A stretch of DNA of 64,000 nucleotides. It comes from Lacrimispora sp046972725 (GTDB lineage: Bacteria; Bacillota; Clostridia; Lachnospirales; Lachnospiraceae). Made by a program: the position numbers and the translations under genes. Below are positions 1-8,263 of the stretch, in pieces (the first letter of the stretch is position 1; the number at the start of each line of letters is the position of its first letter). The stretch is taken from the NCBI RefSeq assembly GCF_046972725.1, contig NZ_JBKVXF010000001.1:682001-746000 (forward strand), read 5' to 3'. Below the pieces are notes generated by a model. That model was not told where the DNA came from and did not search any database. It was given only the letters and a program-made list of their open reading frames with translations.

Positions 1-1
1 T

Positions 2-409
2 GGTGTCTGCCCAGTGGATGCAGTCCAATCTGACTTTGATGAATCCAATGATATCTTGAATTATAAAATTGCAGAATACACCAAAGCCGTGATAAAAGAC
101 CGGCCAAGCTTTCATATCAGCCTGGTCATGGATGTATCCCCCTACTGCGACTGCCATTCTGAAAACGATATCCCCATTATCCCGGATGTAGGAATGTTCG
201 CTTCCTTTGACCCGGTTGCCCTTGATATGGCATGCGTTGACGCAGTAAACCGCCAGCCAGTGATGGCAGGCAGCCTCCTTGAAAAGCACGGTAGTCACCA
301 TCACGATCATTTTAAAGATACTCACCCGAATACCAACTGGAAATCTTCCATTGCACACGGAGTAAAAATCGGACTTGGCAATTCAGAATATGAATTAATC
401 ACGATCTGA
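2..409 (+). CDS. DUF362-domain Fe-S protein, C-terminal part (5' truncated by window)
   Basis: The frame is open from the first bases, so this is the end of a longer gene. The visible N-terminal residues GVCPVDAV look like the last Cys of a 4Fe-4S ferredoxin motif. After them come SPYCDCH and a segment reading GMFASFDPVALDMACVDAVN, which is typical of the C-terminal half of DUF362 (COG2768) proteins. These are predicted Fe-S proteins of unknown physiological role. The gene ends just before a hairpin terminator that it shares with the converging LtaS-like gene. The family call is fairly secure; the function is not. Confidence 0.75.
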   Translation, partial: GVCPVDAVQSDFDESNDILNYKIAEYTKAVIKDRPSFHISLVMDVSPYCDCHSENDIPIIPDVGMFASFDPVALDMACVDAVNRQPVMAGSLLEKHGSHHHDHFKDTHPNTNWKSSIAHGVKIGLGNSEYELITI

Positions 410-420
410 TATAGCAGAAA

Positions 421-451
421 AGAGAGCTCAAGACCTGTGCTCTCTTTTTTT
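421..451 (+). terminator. Rho-independent terminator after the DUF362 gene
   Basis: Seven-base stem AGAGAGC/GCTCTCT (421-427 with 439-445) followed by a run of T. It sits between two convergent genes and may also serve the minus-strand gene. Confidence 0.8.
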
Positions 452-452
452 G

Positions 453-2369
453 CTAATCTTCTAATTCAAATCGAAAAGTTCCGGCCTCGCTCAAAGGAAC
501 TTTATCCCGTCCAATCTGCCACACAGATATTTCTGAATCTTTTACTTTATTCTCAGGTACATTTTTCGCAATGATCAGTTCCGGCCAGATAAACGTGGTT
601 TCCACTGCTTTTCCATCCAGGCATATCTTGGAGTATGGCGTAAAGTTATTACCGTAAACTAATACGTTGGAATCATTATAAACCACATCATCAATCGTTA
701 TATCATCGATGCCCATTTTAAGATCCGTGGAATTATAAGGACTTTTTCCGCCATATACCTCATGACTTCCGTAAAGGATATCATATTCCAGTGTTTTCAT
801 GTCTTTTAAGTAGCTTTCCTTATCCACCTGGTTATCATTAAAATATTTTTGATGAAACCGCATCATGGTCCCTTCATGAATATTCAGCATGTTTAAGATA
901 TGGGCTCCAAGCTGATAAGCCTCCACGTCCTTTTTCACAGGCGGAAGATTCATATTGTTCCAGACCACATATTCGGTCTGGAACAGCGACCCGTTCTTCA
1001 TCTCGCTCTCTGACCACTCAAATCCGGGCAGGTGGTCCCCATACATCACTAAAACAGTAGGTTCCTTCCGGATCCGCAGGGTATTGACCAGAGAACGTAT
1101 AAATTCGTCCATTTCATTGATCTGCTGGCAATAGTATTCAAAACTTGAATATTTCCCATGTCCCTGAACAGAAATCGTATAAATGAAATCAGGATTCGGT
1201 GTGGAATCCAGGGTTTTAATGATCTCTCCGGTCAATATTTTGTCCTTGCACCAGCCCGTGGGATTTCGTTCAATGTTATTCATATACTCAATCGGCGTAA
1301 ATGTATCAAAGCCGAGCTGGGAAAACACACGGTTCCGGTCATAAAAGGTGGCTTCATTATTATGAATCGCATGAGCGCTATAACCAATATTTTTCAAGTC
1401 AAAGGCCAAACTTTCCGAAGAAGTCTTCTTTAACACCGTTTTATACGGATACTCACCAGGTCCGAAAAAGTCCAGATTCATACCGGTGATCGATTCAAAC
1501 TCCGTATTGGCAGTTCCGGCTCCGACCACAGGCACATTCAGATAACCTCCCGGATAATTTTTCTGCAATTGACGGAAAAATGGAATGGGATCATATTTTA
1601 CCGGATTGTTTTTCCATAAAGAAGGGTCAAAAAAAGATTCCAGCTGAATCATAATGATATTGGGTTTCGTATCTTCTGACAGATCATATAAGTTTTCCGG
1701 TACCAGTTCTTCCGCTTTAATTGCTTCCATGGTTTCGTTCCCATAGTCTTCCGGCTTTGATATTCCCGTATTAAATATGGAATTGGAAAAACAGTATGGG
1801 AAGCCAAAACTGCGAAATGCATCTCCGATATTACCAAAATGTACGGCTACCAAACCAGTCCTCATGGATAAACTTGTAGCCCCCAGAACCAATACGGCAC
1901 ATACGGCTATTACCGCTGTACCAAATCCGTATCTCACCTTTTCTTCTGAGACAGGTGCTTTTTTCCACACAAAGATCAGGCAAAGGATTGCAAACACGAT
2001 CCCCAGTACGATCAGAATGATCTGCTGCCAGGTAAAGTAAACAGTAGCCAGACCAATGGCATACTTCACCAGACGGAAATCTGCTGCCGTAAATGGTGTG
2101 GTTCGAAAAATCAGAAGAATCCCGTTGACTACCCCTAAAAAAAGCCATATTACAGACATTGCAATACAGACAAATGCCTTTCTCCTGGTTACGAACAGAA
2201 TGGTAAAAGGAAGGGTTATAATCAGAGTATTCAATAAAAAGATTAAGAACCCGCCCAGCATATAGGAGCCAAGGCTTGTCAGGGATTTTCTGGCTGCCAG
2301 CTCAATCATGATATTTAGTACGGCAGAAAGAGCAAAAAGCTTCCCCAGCCATTTGACATATATATTCAT
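453..2369 (-). CDS. LTA synthase family sulfatase-fold membrane protein
   Basis: A 638-residue protein. The first ~170 residues hold about five hydrophobic segments; an extracellular sulfatase/alkaline-phosphatase-fold domain follows. Metal-site elements are visible: Glu244 in IQLESFF, a likely nucleophile Thr286 in GAGTANTEFE, and the late YGDHLPGFE motif. This is the layout of LtaS-like enzymes, which transfer phosphoglycerol or a similar group to cell-surface polymers. The last ~80 residues, beyond the catalytic domain, look like a small beta-sandwich domain, which is not in S. aureus LtaS. The start has an AGAGGT ribosome binding site. The exact polymer substrate cannot be read from the sequence. 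Confidence 0.85.
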   Translation of the reverse strand: MNIYVKWLGKLFALSAVLNIMIELAARKSLTSLGSYMLGGFLIFLLNTLIITLPFTILFVTRRKAFVCIAMSVIWLFLGVVNGILLIFRTTPFTAADFRLVKYAIGLATVYFTWQQIILIVLGIVFAILCLIFVWKKAPVSEEKVRYGFGTAVIAVCAVLVLGATSLSMRTGLVAVHFGNIGDAFRSFGFPYCFSNSIFNTGISKPEDYGNETMEAIKAEELVPENLYDLSEDTKPNIIMIQLESFFDPSLWKNNPVKYDPIPFFRQLQKNYPGGYLNVPVVGAGTANTEFESITGMNLDFFGPGEYPYKTVLKKTSSESLAFDLKNIGYSAHAIHNNEATFYDRNRVFSQLGFDTFTPIEYMNNIERNPTGWCKDKILTGEIIKTLDSTPNPDFIYTISVQGHGKYSSFEYYCQQINEMDEFIRSLVNTLRIRKEPTVLVMYGDHLPGFEWSESEMKNGSLFQTEYVVWNNMNLPPVKKDVEAYQLGAHILNMLNIHEGTMMRFHQKYFNDNQVDKESYLKDMKTLEYDILYGSHEVYGGKSPYNSTDLKMGIDDITIDDVVYNDSNVLVYGNNFTPYSKICLDGKAVETTFIWPELIIAKNVPENKVKDSEISVWQIGRDKVPLSEAGTFRFELED

Positions 2370-2475
2370 AATATACCTCTTTGCATCATAATTCTTTTTG
2401 AGTCGGCTCTAGTCTACCACACTTTACGGAAAATTTACATACCTTTTTTATAAAAGCAGAAATTGACACAAATAA

Positions 2476-2497
2476 GGACCGGCCCCCGGACCGGTCC
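2476..2497 (-). terminator. Hairpin after the zinc-ribbon gene
   Basis: Seven-base stem GGACCGG/CCGGTCC downstream of the gene ending at 2507. The T-tract on the minus strand is weak (TTATTTG), so termination efficiency is uncertain. Confidence 0.5.
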
Positions 2498-2506
2498 CTT
2501 CATTAA

Positions 2507-2995
2507 TTATTCCTGCTCTTTCGTAGGTTCAAATGCATCTTCATTCACCGCATTGATACCAGCTGTTAAATTCAATTCTTCTGTCACAGCGGTATCTTCC
2601 GGCTCTTCAGCATATTCTTCATTCGTTTCCTGTTCTGCGGAGGCTTCCTTTACAGGAGCACCACACTTTCCGCAATAAAAGGAATTCTTTGGAACTTTCG
2701 CTCCGCATTCTGCACAGATACGGGTTCCCTCGCTTTGGCTCAGTTCAATCTCCAGAGCGGCAATTCTTTCCCGGCTGGCTCTTACAGCTTCATATGCCTT
2801 AGCATACGCTTCCTCTGGCGCATTGTTCGTTTCATAGAACTGTTTCCCGATGGCAGCATAAGCCTCCTCAAGCTTTGTTCTCTCAGCACTTATCTGTGTC
2901 TTTAATTGTATCGTCTCAGTCAGCGCTTTCGCCTTGGTTGCGACCTCTTTGCCGGTATCGCTGAGTGTTTTCCCCAGCTCTTCAAAAAATGCCAT
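2507..2995 (-). CDS. Coiled-coil protein with C-terminal zinc ribbon
   Basis: 162 residues. The N-terminal ~95 residues are helical and rich in Lys, Glu, Ala and Thr, and look like a coiled coil (ELGKTLSDTGKEVATKAKAL onward). A zinc-ribbon follows: CAECGAKVPKNSFYCGKCG (two CxxC knuckles). The acidic Glu/Thr-rich tail looks disordered. Such zinc_ribbon_2 proteins are common in Firmicutes with no defined role. It has a strong AGGAGG site and no operon partner. Confidence 0.7.
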   Translation of the reverse strand: MAFFEELGKTLSDTGKEVATKAKALTETIQLKTQISAERTKLEEAYAAIGKQFYETNNAPEEAYAKAYEAVRASRERIAALEIELSQSEGTRICAECGAKVPKNSFYCGKCGAPVKEASAEQETNEEYAEEPEDTAVTEELNLTAGINAVNEDAFEPTKEQE

Positions 2996-3067
2996 CCGTG
3001 ATTCCTCCTTTGACTTATACTTCTACCATTTTAACTTTATTGGGAGAAAAAGTCAATGAAAGAGTGC

Positions 3068-5245
3068 TTACACACCTCTTTTTATCTTCTCGATATTCTC
3101 TGTCACAGACTGCGGAAGCTGATTTAAGGGAATCGTATATTTCATCTCACTTTTACTGCCGGCTGATTCTGATACTGCCGAAAAGCTAATTCTTTCAGAC
3201 CTGTCGGTGATAAATGGATTCATATTGGAATACTCCTCGACGGAAGCCTTTTCCATTATCTCCATCAGCATCTTTGGATCTGTAATTGTCAGATACTGCA
3301 TATCCTGTTTCTCAAAAGAATACATGTATTCAGCAAACTGAGTCAAATCAATGTTGATTTCTTTGATCTGCTCCGGATTATTCCAGCTGTCCACATCAAC
3401 CTGACACTCTTTAAGCAGTTCCAATGTATTCCTAAAGGAAGGATAGATGGGATAATATCCTCTTTCCGTAACATCACCATACTGCCAGTAGTTCTGACTC
3501 TCCGTCCGCTTAGTTTCTGCATCCGCCTGTTTTCTGGTGACAAACTGTATTGACCCGACAGGATTTTCCTTCTGCATAGTCTCCACCTTCAGATTTTTCA
3601 AATCTTCCTGGTATGTCATAAGTATCTTTTCCGTCATAGCTTTATCGGTCCCGTTCCGGTCAAGGCTCACGACATTTCGCAGTGCACCTCTGCCGACTCT
3701 CACCCATGCAGTATCTTCCGGAGTCTGAGTCAGCACAGGATAAACGGCGTTTAAGAAATTTGGATTTTCATAGATCCGGACGATTTCCGGACGTATTTTC
3801 TCTCCGGACAATTCGTAAGACCGGTAAATACTTTTCCCATTCTTCATCGTATATTTGACTAAAAAACGATAAGTTCTCTCATTGTCACCCGTATCTCTTT
3901 TGGTCGTGCTGCTTCGGTCCAGACGTTGATTTCTTTCCACTGCCTCACGGACCAAGGCCAGAACGGGAACAGTATCTTTCAGTTCCATATGATTTAAAAT
4001 ATATTCATTGGAGGATATATACCGCCAGTTATAATCACCTTCTGCATCCTGCCAGATATCTCCATAGGATATCCAGTCGGCAGTGTCATCAAAGGATACT
4101 GCCACTGACTTTATAGAACTTTCTTCCGGTATATAGCTGTCAAAGCCAAAGAAATCGTAGCGGAAGCTGCAAAATAAGGCCCCAGCGAAAACAGCAGAAA
4201 CGATCATCTGCTTCCAGTGGGAAAACAGCTTTCGGAACTCAAAATGATAAATAATTTCTATGAAACAATGAGATAGCAATGCCCCACAGACCAATCCGAA
4301 TACCGCCCAGCCCAAACTGGAATGAATAAACCAGAAAAACAGACTTCCGCATAGTGAAATAAGAATAACAATCGGAATCCGTATGATTGGCATACTGATC
4401 TTAAATGCCATCGCTTTCCCGGCAGCCTCTGACCCTCTCTTCTTATAAAGCCAGAAAGACAGAAATGCTATCATTGCAGTTACAATTATGACCGCTGTGA
4501 TCCGAAGCAGGACCTCCCCTGAATATTCGCCCGATTTCACCTTCTCAATATTGGCAAAAAACAGTGCTATTGGAGAAAACTTATCCATTAGCCTGTGGAA
4601 TACCGTTTTGCCCTCCTCGTAGCTGGTATAAAAGAACTGATTATAAGACAATTCCAAAACAAATAAAAGACAGAGGGAATAGAAATTGAATACAAGTGTA
4701 CCAAAAATTCCTATTAATATGTTTCCTGTTAAAATCATTGCAAGTACTGTTACTGTATACAGCATGGTATAATGTATCAGAAAAAACAGAAATCCGGTAA
4801 AAGAAGCCCCCGCAACTTCTACAGGAGATATCCTGTTTGCACCAATCACCCCCAGCGCAAGCAAAAGATTGATTCCAAAGGCTGCCGCTGCTATTAGAAT
4901 ACCATTCATATAATTCGCCCAGAATAAATGCTTTCTGTTTACCGGTATTCCATGGTAAAAATCCACCTTCTGCCTGGAGTGAAGATAAGAAAAACTGGTC
5001 ACTCCCATAATCAGAGACAGAAAGATGATCAAGGCAACCATAAATCCATTTTGAATTCCAAGCCATTCTTGAAGCTCTGAAATAATATACTGATGATTCA
5101 TTTCCTGCTTTATGTTCTCGTCAAGCACAAGCGCTGTTCCTACCGGAAGAATAAAGAAAAACATCAAAAAAGCAACGGCCATGGACCAGAGGCGCTGTTT
5201 TCCGTCCTCCTTAGAAAGATTAAAAAATAAGTTTCTTGATGTCAT
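3068..5245 (-). CDS. ABC transporter permease, large ABC-2-like (YtrA-type operon)
   Basis: About 725 residues. The first ~340 residues contain many membrane segments, including a motif-like cytoplasmic stretch (YLHSRQKVDFYHGIPVNR) typical of permeases in GntR-ABC operons. The rest is a long, mostly extracytoplasmic region. I use ATG 5245 rather than an upstream in-frame ATG because GGAGG sits eight bases before it. The gene then overlaps the preceding ATPase gene by 26 bases, which implies translational coupling. The likely role is as the membrane partner of that ATPase, perhaps in response to envelope stress or peptide antibiotics. The substrate is unknown. Confidence 0.75.
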   Translation of the reverse strand: MTSRNLFFNLSKEDGKQRLWSMAVAFLMFFFILPVGTALVLDENIKQEMNHQYIISELQEWLGIQNGFMVALIIFLSLIMGVTSFSYLHSRQKVDFYHGIPVNRKHLFWANYMNGILIAAAAFGINLLLALGVIGANRISPVEVAGASFTGFLFFLIHYTMLYTVTVLAMILTGNILIGIFGTLVFNFYSLCLLFVLELSYNQFFYTSYEEGKTVFHRLMDKFSPIALFFANIEKVKSGEYSGEVLLRITAVIIVTAMIAFLSFWLYKKRGSEAAGKAMAFKISMPIIRIPIVILISLCGSLFFWFIHSSLGWAVFGLVCGALLSHCFIEIIYHFEFRKLFSHWKQMIVSAVFAGALFCSFRYDFFGFDSYIPEESSIKSVAVSFDDTADWISYGDIWQDAEGDYNWRYISSNEYILNHMELKDTVPVLALVREAVERNQRLDRSSTTKRDTGDNERTYRFLVKYTMKNGKSIYRSYELSGEKIRPEIVRIYENPNFLNAVYPVLTQTPEDTAWVRVGRGALRNVVSLDRNGTDKAMTEKILMTYQEDLKNLKVETMQKENPVGSIQFVTRKQADAETKRTESQNYWQYGDVTERGYYPIYPSFRNTLELLKECQVDVDSWNNPEQIKEINIDLTQFAEYMYSFEKQDMQYLTITDPKMLMEIMEKASVEEYSNMNPFITDRSERISFSAVSESAGSKSEMKYTIPLNQLPQSVTENIEKIKRGV

Positions 5246-6119
5246 AACCGGCCACCTCCGTTTCACTGATAAATATTTCTTCCAGAGACAGTGGAATCAT
5301 CTCATAAAATACCGGCTGGTACGACTCCATCAGTCCCTCTATTTCTTCTTTTCTTCCACGTACTGTTATGGTATAGAGCTTTCCTCTGGATACTGTCTTT
5401 ATGCGCTTTAAATCCACCAGGTCATGCTCTGTCATCCCATCCTTTAACACACATTGAATCTTGTGAATGTTAAGCTTCATGTCATCCAGATCTCTGGAAA
5501 GCAAAATTCCTCCTCTGTGCAGAAGCCCCACATGATCACAGATATCTTCAAGTTCCCTTAAATTATGGGAAGCAATAATGGGGGTTAAATTCCGTTCCGC
5601 CATATCATTGGCGAAAATACTCTTTACTGCCTGACGCATGACAGGGTCAAGCCCGTCAAAGGTTTCGTCACAGAACAGATAATCTGTATTCGCACATATT
5701 CCGCAAATAACAGAAAGCTGTTTCTTCATTCCCTTTGAAAAAGTCTGAATCTTTCTTCTGGTTTCCAGACCAAAATTATCCATCAGCGTCTGAAAACGTG
5801 CCCGGTCAAATTCCGGATAAACTCTGCTGTAAAATTCCATCATATCAACAGGCGCTGCATTGTTAAAATAATATTGGTCATCGGATATATAAAAGAAGCG
5901 TCTCTTTACCTTTTCGTTTTCATAAACCGGTTCTCCGTCTATAGCAACACTGCCTTCATCCGGCCTTAATATTCCGCTGAGCATTCTTAAAAACGTACTC
6001 TTTCCCGCTCCATTGGTTCCGATAAGTCCAAACACGTTCCCATCCCGTATTTCAGCGCTTACATGGTCTACAGCTACAATATCATCAAATCTTTTGGTTA
6101 AATTTTCGGCTTTAATCAT
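5220..6119 (-). CDS. ABC transporter ATP-binding protein
   Basis: 299 residues with Walker A GLIGTNGAGKST, a signature-like FSKGMKKQLSVI and Walker B LFCDETFDGLDP followed by the switch His in IIASHNLRELED. It belongs to the ATPases of YtrA/GntR-linked ABC exporters. It overlaps the upstream regulator by 8 bases and the downstream permease by 26 bases, so the three genes form one operon. It presumably powers the 725-residue permease. Confidence 0.88.
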   Translation of the reverse strand: MIKAENLTKRFDDIVAVDHVSAEIRDGNVFGLIGTNGAGKSTFLRMLSGILRPDEGSVAIDGEPVYENEKVKRRFFYISDDQYYFNNAAPVDMMEFYSRVYPEFDRARFQTLMDNFGLETRRKIQTFSKGMKKQLSVICGICANTDYLFCDETFDGLDPVMRQAVKSIFANDMAERNLTPIIASHNLRELEDICDHVGLLHRGGILLSRDLDDMKLNIHKIQCVLKDGMTEHDLVDLKRIKTVSRGKLYTITVRGRKEEIEGLMESYQPVFYEMIPLSLEEIFISETEVAGYDIKKLIF

Positions 6120-6510
6120 AAGTTCTATCCTCCCCTTCCATATATTCCGGTTTCGTCCAGCCCTCTGCGATCCAGGTATGAACTTTATCTTCCGTCAGGC
6201 CCGCTCTTTTCGCTTCATCAATCCAACTTCCAAGTTTTATCTTCAGCTCACTGTTTTTTAACGCACGGATCGAACTGGTATCAGCCACAAAGCTGCCTTT
6301 TCCCTTAACCGAATAAATAAATCCCCTCCGCTCCAACTCTGCATAGGCTCTTTGAATTGTATTAGGATTAATGGATAAATCGGTAGCAAGATTCCGGACA
6401 GAAGGCAGCTGGCTATCCTGTTCCAACACACCGCAAATCATAAGATCCTTTAATTTTTCAACGATCTGCTCATAGATGGGCCTTCGGTCTTTGTAATCAA
6501 GCAATATCAT
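6112..6510 (-). CDS. GntR-family repressor, YtrA type
   Basis: 132 residues. It has an N-terminal winged helix of the GntR class (QLPSVRNLATDLSINPNTIQRAYAELERRGFIYS, ending in KGKGSFVA) and only a short C-terminal helical tail. That is the YtrA subfamily layout, which usually represses its own ABC operon until a cell-envelope signal appears. It is first in the operon and has a GGAGGT site. A promoter and a palindromic operator lie immediately upstream. Confidence 0.88.
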   Translation of the reverse strand: MILLDYKDRRPIYEQIVEKLKDLMICGVLEQDSQLPSVRNLATDLSINPNTIQRAYAELERRGFIYSVKGKGSFVADTSSIRALKNSELKIKLGSWIDEAKRAGLTEDKVHTWIAEGWTKPEYMEGEDRTYD

Positions 6511-6527
6511 ATTTCACCTCCTATATC

Positions 6528-6580
6528 TGTATTAATACATCTAATACACTAAATATAGCAAAATACCTCCGGTCTGTCAA
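6528..6580 (-). promoter_or_regulatory. Promoter and operator of the GntR-ABC operon
   Basis: On the minus strand TTGACA (6580-6575), a 17-base spacer and TATATT (6557-6552) form a good promoter. Just downstream, at the expected start point, is the repeat TGTATTA/TAATACA (6528-6534 and 6542-6548). The left part, TGTATTAATACA, is itself a perfect 12-base palindrome. The placement fits autorepression by the GntR protein. Confidence 0.75.
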
Positions 6581-6588
6581 CCAGAGGT
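6561..6588 (-). terminator. Terminator of the DUF4397 gene, overlapping the next promoter
   Basis: Minus strand ACCTCTGGT (6588-6580) pairs with ACCGGAGGT (6573-6565) with one G-T wobble; ATTTT follows. The loop contains the -35 box of the following operon. Confidence 0.6.
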
Positions 6589-6599
6589 ACTCATATTAT

Positions 6600-7445
6600 T
6601 TAATTTCTGCGGTCCTCGACGATCAAAATACGTATGGCATTCTGGATAAGACTCCAGTTAAACACATATAGGGTGTAAGATACATTTCCTCTGATGTAAA
6701 TATTAGAGCTTAATAAAATACTTCCGCTTAAAGGATTGCTGCCAAGAACAGAGACCATGTAATATCCTGTAGTTGTGTACTGAAAATTAGTTACCTGCCT
6801 GTAATTAACATCCTGAAAGGTAACACTGCCGCCATTTAACATGACATTGATCTTACGGTTTGTTATGGAAAGGTTGCACACCCGAAAACATCCGGTATTG
6901 ATTCCCCCATTGCAGAAAATGTCTTCAATGACCATTAAATCAAGCCCTGAATCCGTATTGATAATTGCAATTGTAATTGCCTCTTTTGCAGGAATCTGAA
7001 TTTGTTTTTCAACATATACATAGTGATTATCACCCGTTACCGTGATCCTTTGTTCCTCAGCAGATACCCGCCCATACCGGGTCATTTCACCATTATTTAA
7101 TCCGTTTACAGCGATCTCGCCGTTGATAAATATATAAAATGCCGGATAGTCCGCAGCTGCATTTAGAAAGCGCACCAGCCCCACCTGCGGAGAATCACAG
7201 TAATAACACGGAATAATTGGTTTTGGAAACATTGTAATGATGGAACTCCAGGCACTTTCATGTCCGTCTTCCGAAGATGGAATATCAAACGCAGGCCATT
7301 TTTCTTCCTGGTCGGGAACAACTATATTTGACTGATCCCCGTCTGAATATGCGGACTCTTCACCATCTTTCTGAGACTGCTGGGGATTTGGTTCTGTATT
7401 TATGTTAGAATTTGTATCATCAAGAATATAAATTAAATCGCCCAT
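6600..7445 (-). CDS. DUF4397-like domain protein
   Basis: 281 residues. The first ~85 are polar and rich in Ser, Asn, Glu and Asp, and probably disordered. Then comes VRFLNAAADYPAFYIFINGE, which matches the opening of DUF4397 domains (VRVxHASPDAPAVDVYVNG). The all-beta remainder ends in repeated strands. No signal peptide is visible. DUF4397 proteins are often surface or spore associated, but no function is established here. It is a single gene with its own terminator. Confidence 0.6.
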   Translation of the reverse strand: MGDLIYILDDTNSNINTEPNPQQSQKDGEESAYSDGDQSNIVVPDQEEKWPAFDIPSSEDGHESAWSSIITMFPKPIIPCYYCDSPQVGLVRFLNAAADYPAFYIFINGEIAVNGLNNGEMTRYGRVSAEEQRITVTGDNHYVYVEKQIQIPAKEAITIAIINTDSGLDLMVIEDIFCNGGINTGCFRVCNLSITNRKINVMLNGGSVTFQDVNYRQVTNFQYTTTGYYMVSVLGSNPLSGSILLSSNIYIRGNVSYTLYVFNWSLIQNAIRILIVEDRRN

Positions 7446-7778
7446 AAAAACCCTCTTTTATGATAGTTATATAATAAGTTATTCTTACGATAATACTCAG
7501 TGCCTGTCCCTGCATATTTGGCAATGCATTCACATCAATAAGTCTTAATAATCTCTGCATTCAGCCTCCTGAAATTTTGTGACAAAGGAATTCTGTTGAA
7601 TTTTTTGAATATATTTTTTACTTAATAGTAATTATCTTAAATTTTTATTTAAAAAACAACCAAAAATAGGTACAAATTCATCATTTTTTAATTTTTTCTT
7701 TTTTTAACTTTAAATTAACAATTATTTACTATATAATGAATATGTATATTACAAAAGAAAGGAAGGTTACAAAATATT
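7446..7778. other. AT-rich intergenic region, 333 bases
   Basis: No gene is visible. It contains long A and T tracts. On the right is a possible promoter for the DUF805 gene, TTAAAT (7710-7715), a 16-base spacer and TATAAT (7732-7737). Confidence 0.5.
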
Positions 7779-8120
7779 ATGAATGAGTACCTTTTAATGT
7801 GGAAGAATTTTTTCAATTTCAAGGACCGTACCTCGGTAAGAGGATATTGGATGGCAATTTTATTTAATATTATTGCTATCTTAATTTTAGGAGTGCTGAT
7901 ATCAATATCTGAAGTCTTTTTTATTCTATACCTTATTTATATCCTTGCAATCCTAATTCCATCTCTTTCCTTATCGGTTCGCCGGTTACATGATATTAAC
8001 AAATCCGGATTTTGGGTCTTTATTACCTGTGTTCCATTTATCGGAGCGATTCTCTATCTGATTTGGGTATGCAAACCCAGCGTGGATGAAGGAAATCGTT
8101 TTGGAACATCTCAGGTATAA
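7779..8120 (+). CDS. DUF805 small membrane protein
   Basis: 113 residues. The N-terminal WKNFFNFKDRTSVRGYWMAILFN, the central SLSLSVRRLHDINKSGFW and the C-terminal CKPSVDEGNRFG are the three hallmarks of DUF805 (YhaH/YiiR-type inner membrane proteins). About three to four membrane segments are present. Function is unknown in this family. The AAGGAAGG ribosome site is unusually far (about 12 bases) from the ATG. Confidence 0.85.
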   Translation: MNEYLLMWKNFFNFKDRTSVRGYWMAILFNIIAILILGVLISISEVFFILYLIYILAILIPSLSLSVRRLHDINKSGFWVFITCVPFIGAILYLIWVCKPSVDEGNRFGTSQV

Positions 8121-8161
8121 TTTTTAATACCGGTTCTAAAGTTACATAATTAACAAAAAAT

Positions 8162-8193
8162 CCCCATGGCCAGAGACTCCTCTTGCCATGGGG
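8162..8193 (-). terminator. Hairpin between DUF805 and nifJ
   Basis: Nine-base perfect stem CCCCATGGC/GCCATGGGG. On the minus strand it is followed by a run of six T, so it is a strong minus-strand terminator and may be bidirectional. Confidence 0.75.
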
Positions 8194-8224
8194 ATTTCAT
8201 ATGCATTCATATATACTGCAAAAA

Positions 8225-8256
8225 TACGCCCGGATAAATTACCCGGGCGTATTTTT
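8225..8256 (-). terminator. Terminator immediately after nifJ
   Basis: Nine-base stem TACGCCCGG/CCGGGCGTA with T runs on both sides. It makes a tandem pair with the hairpin at 8162. Confidence 0.8.
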
Positions 8257-8263
8257 AAATCAA

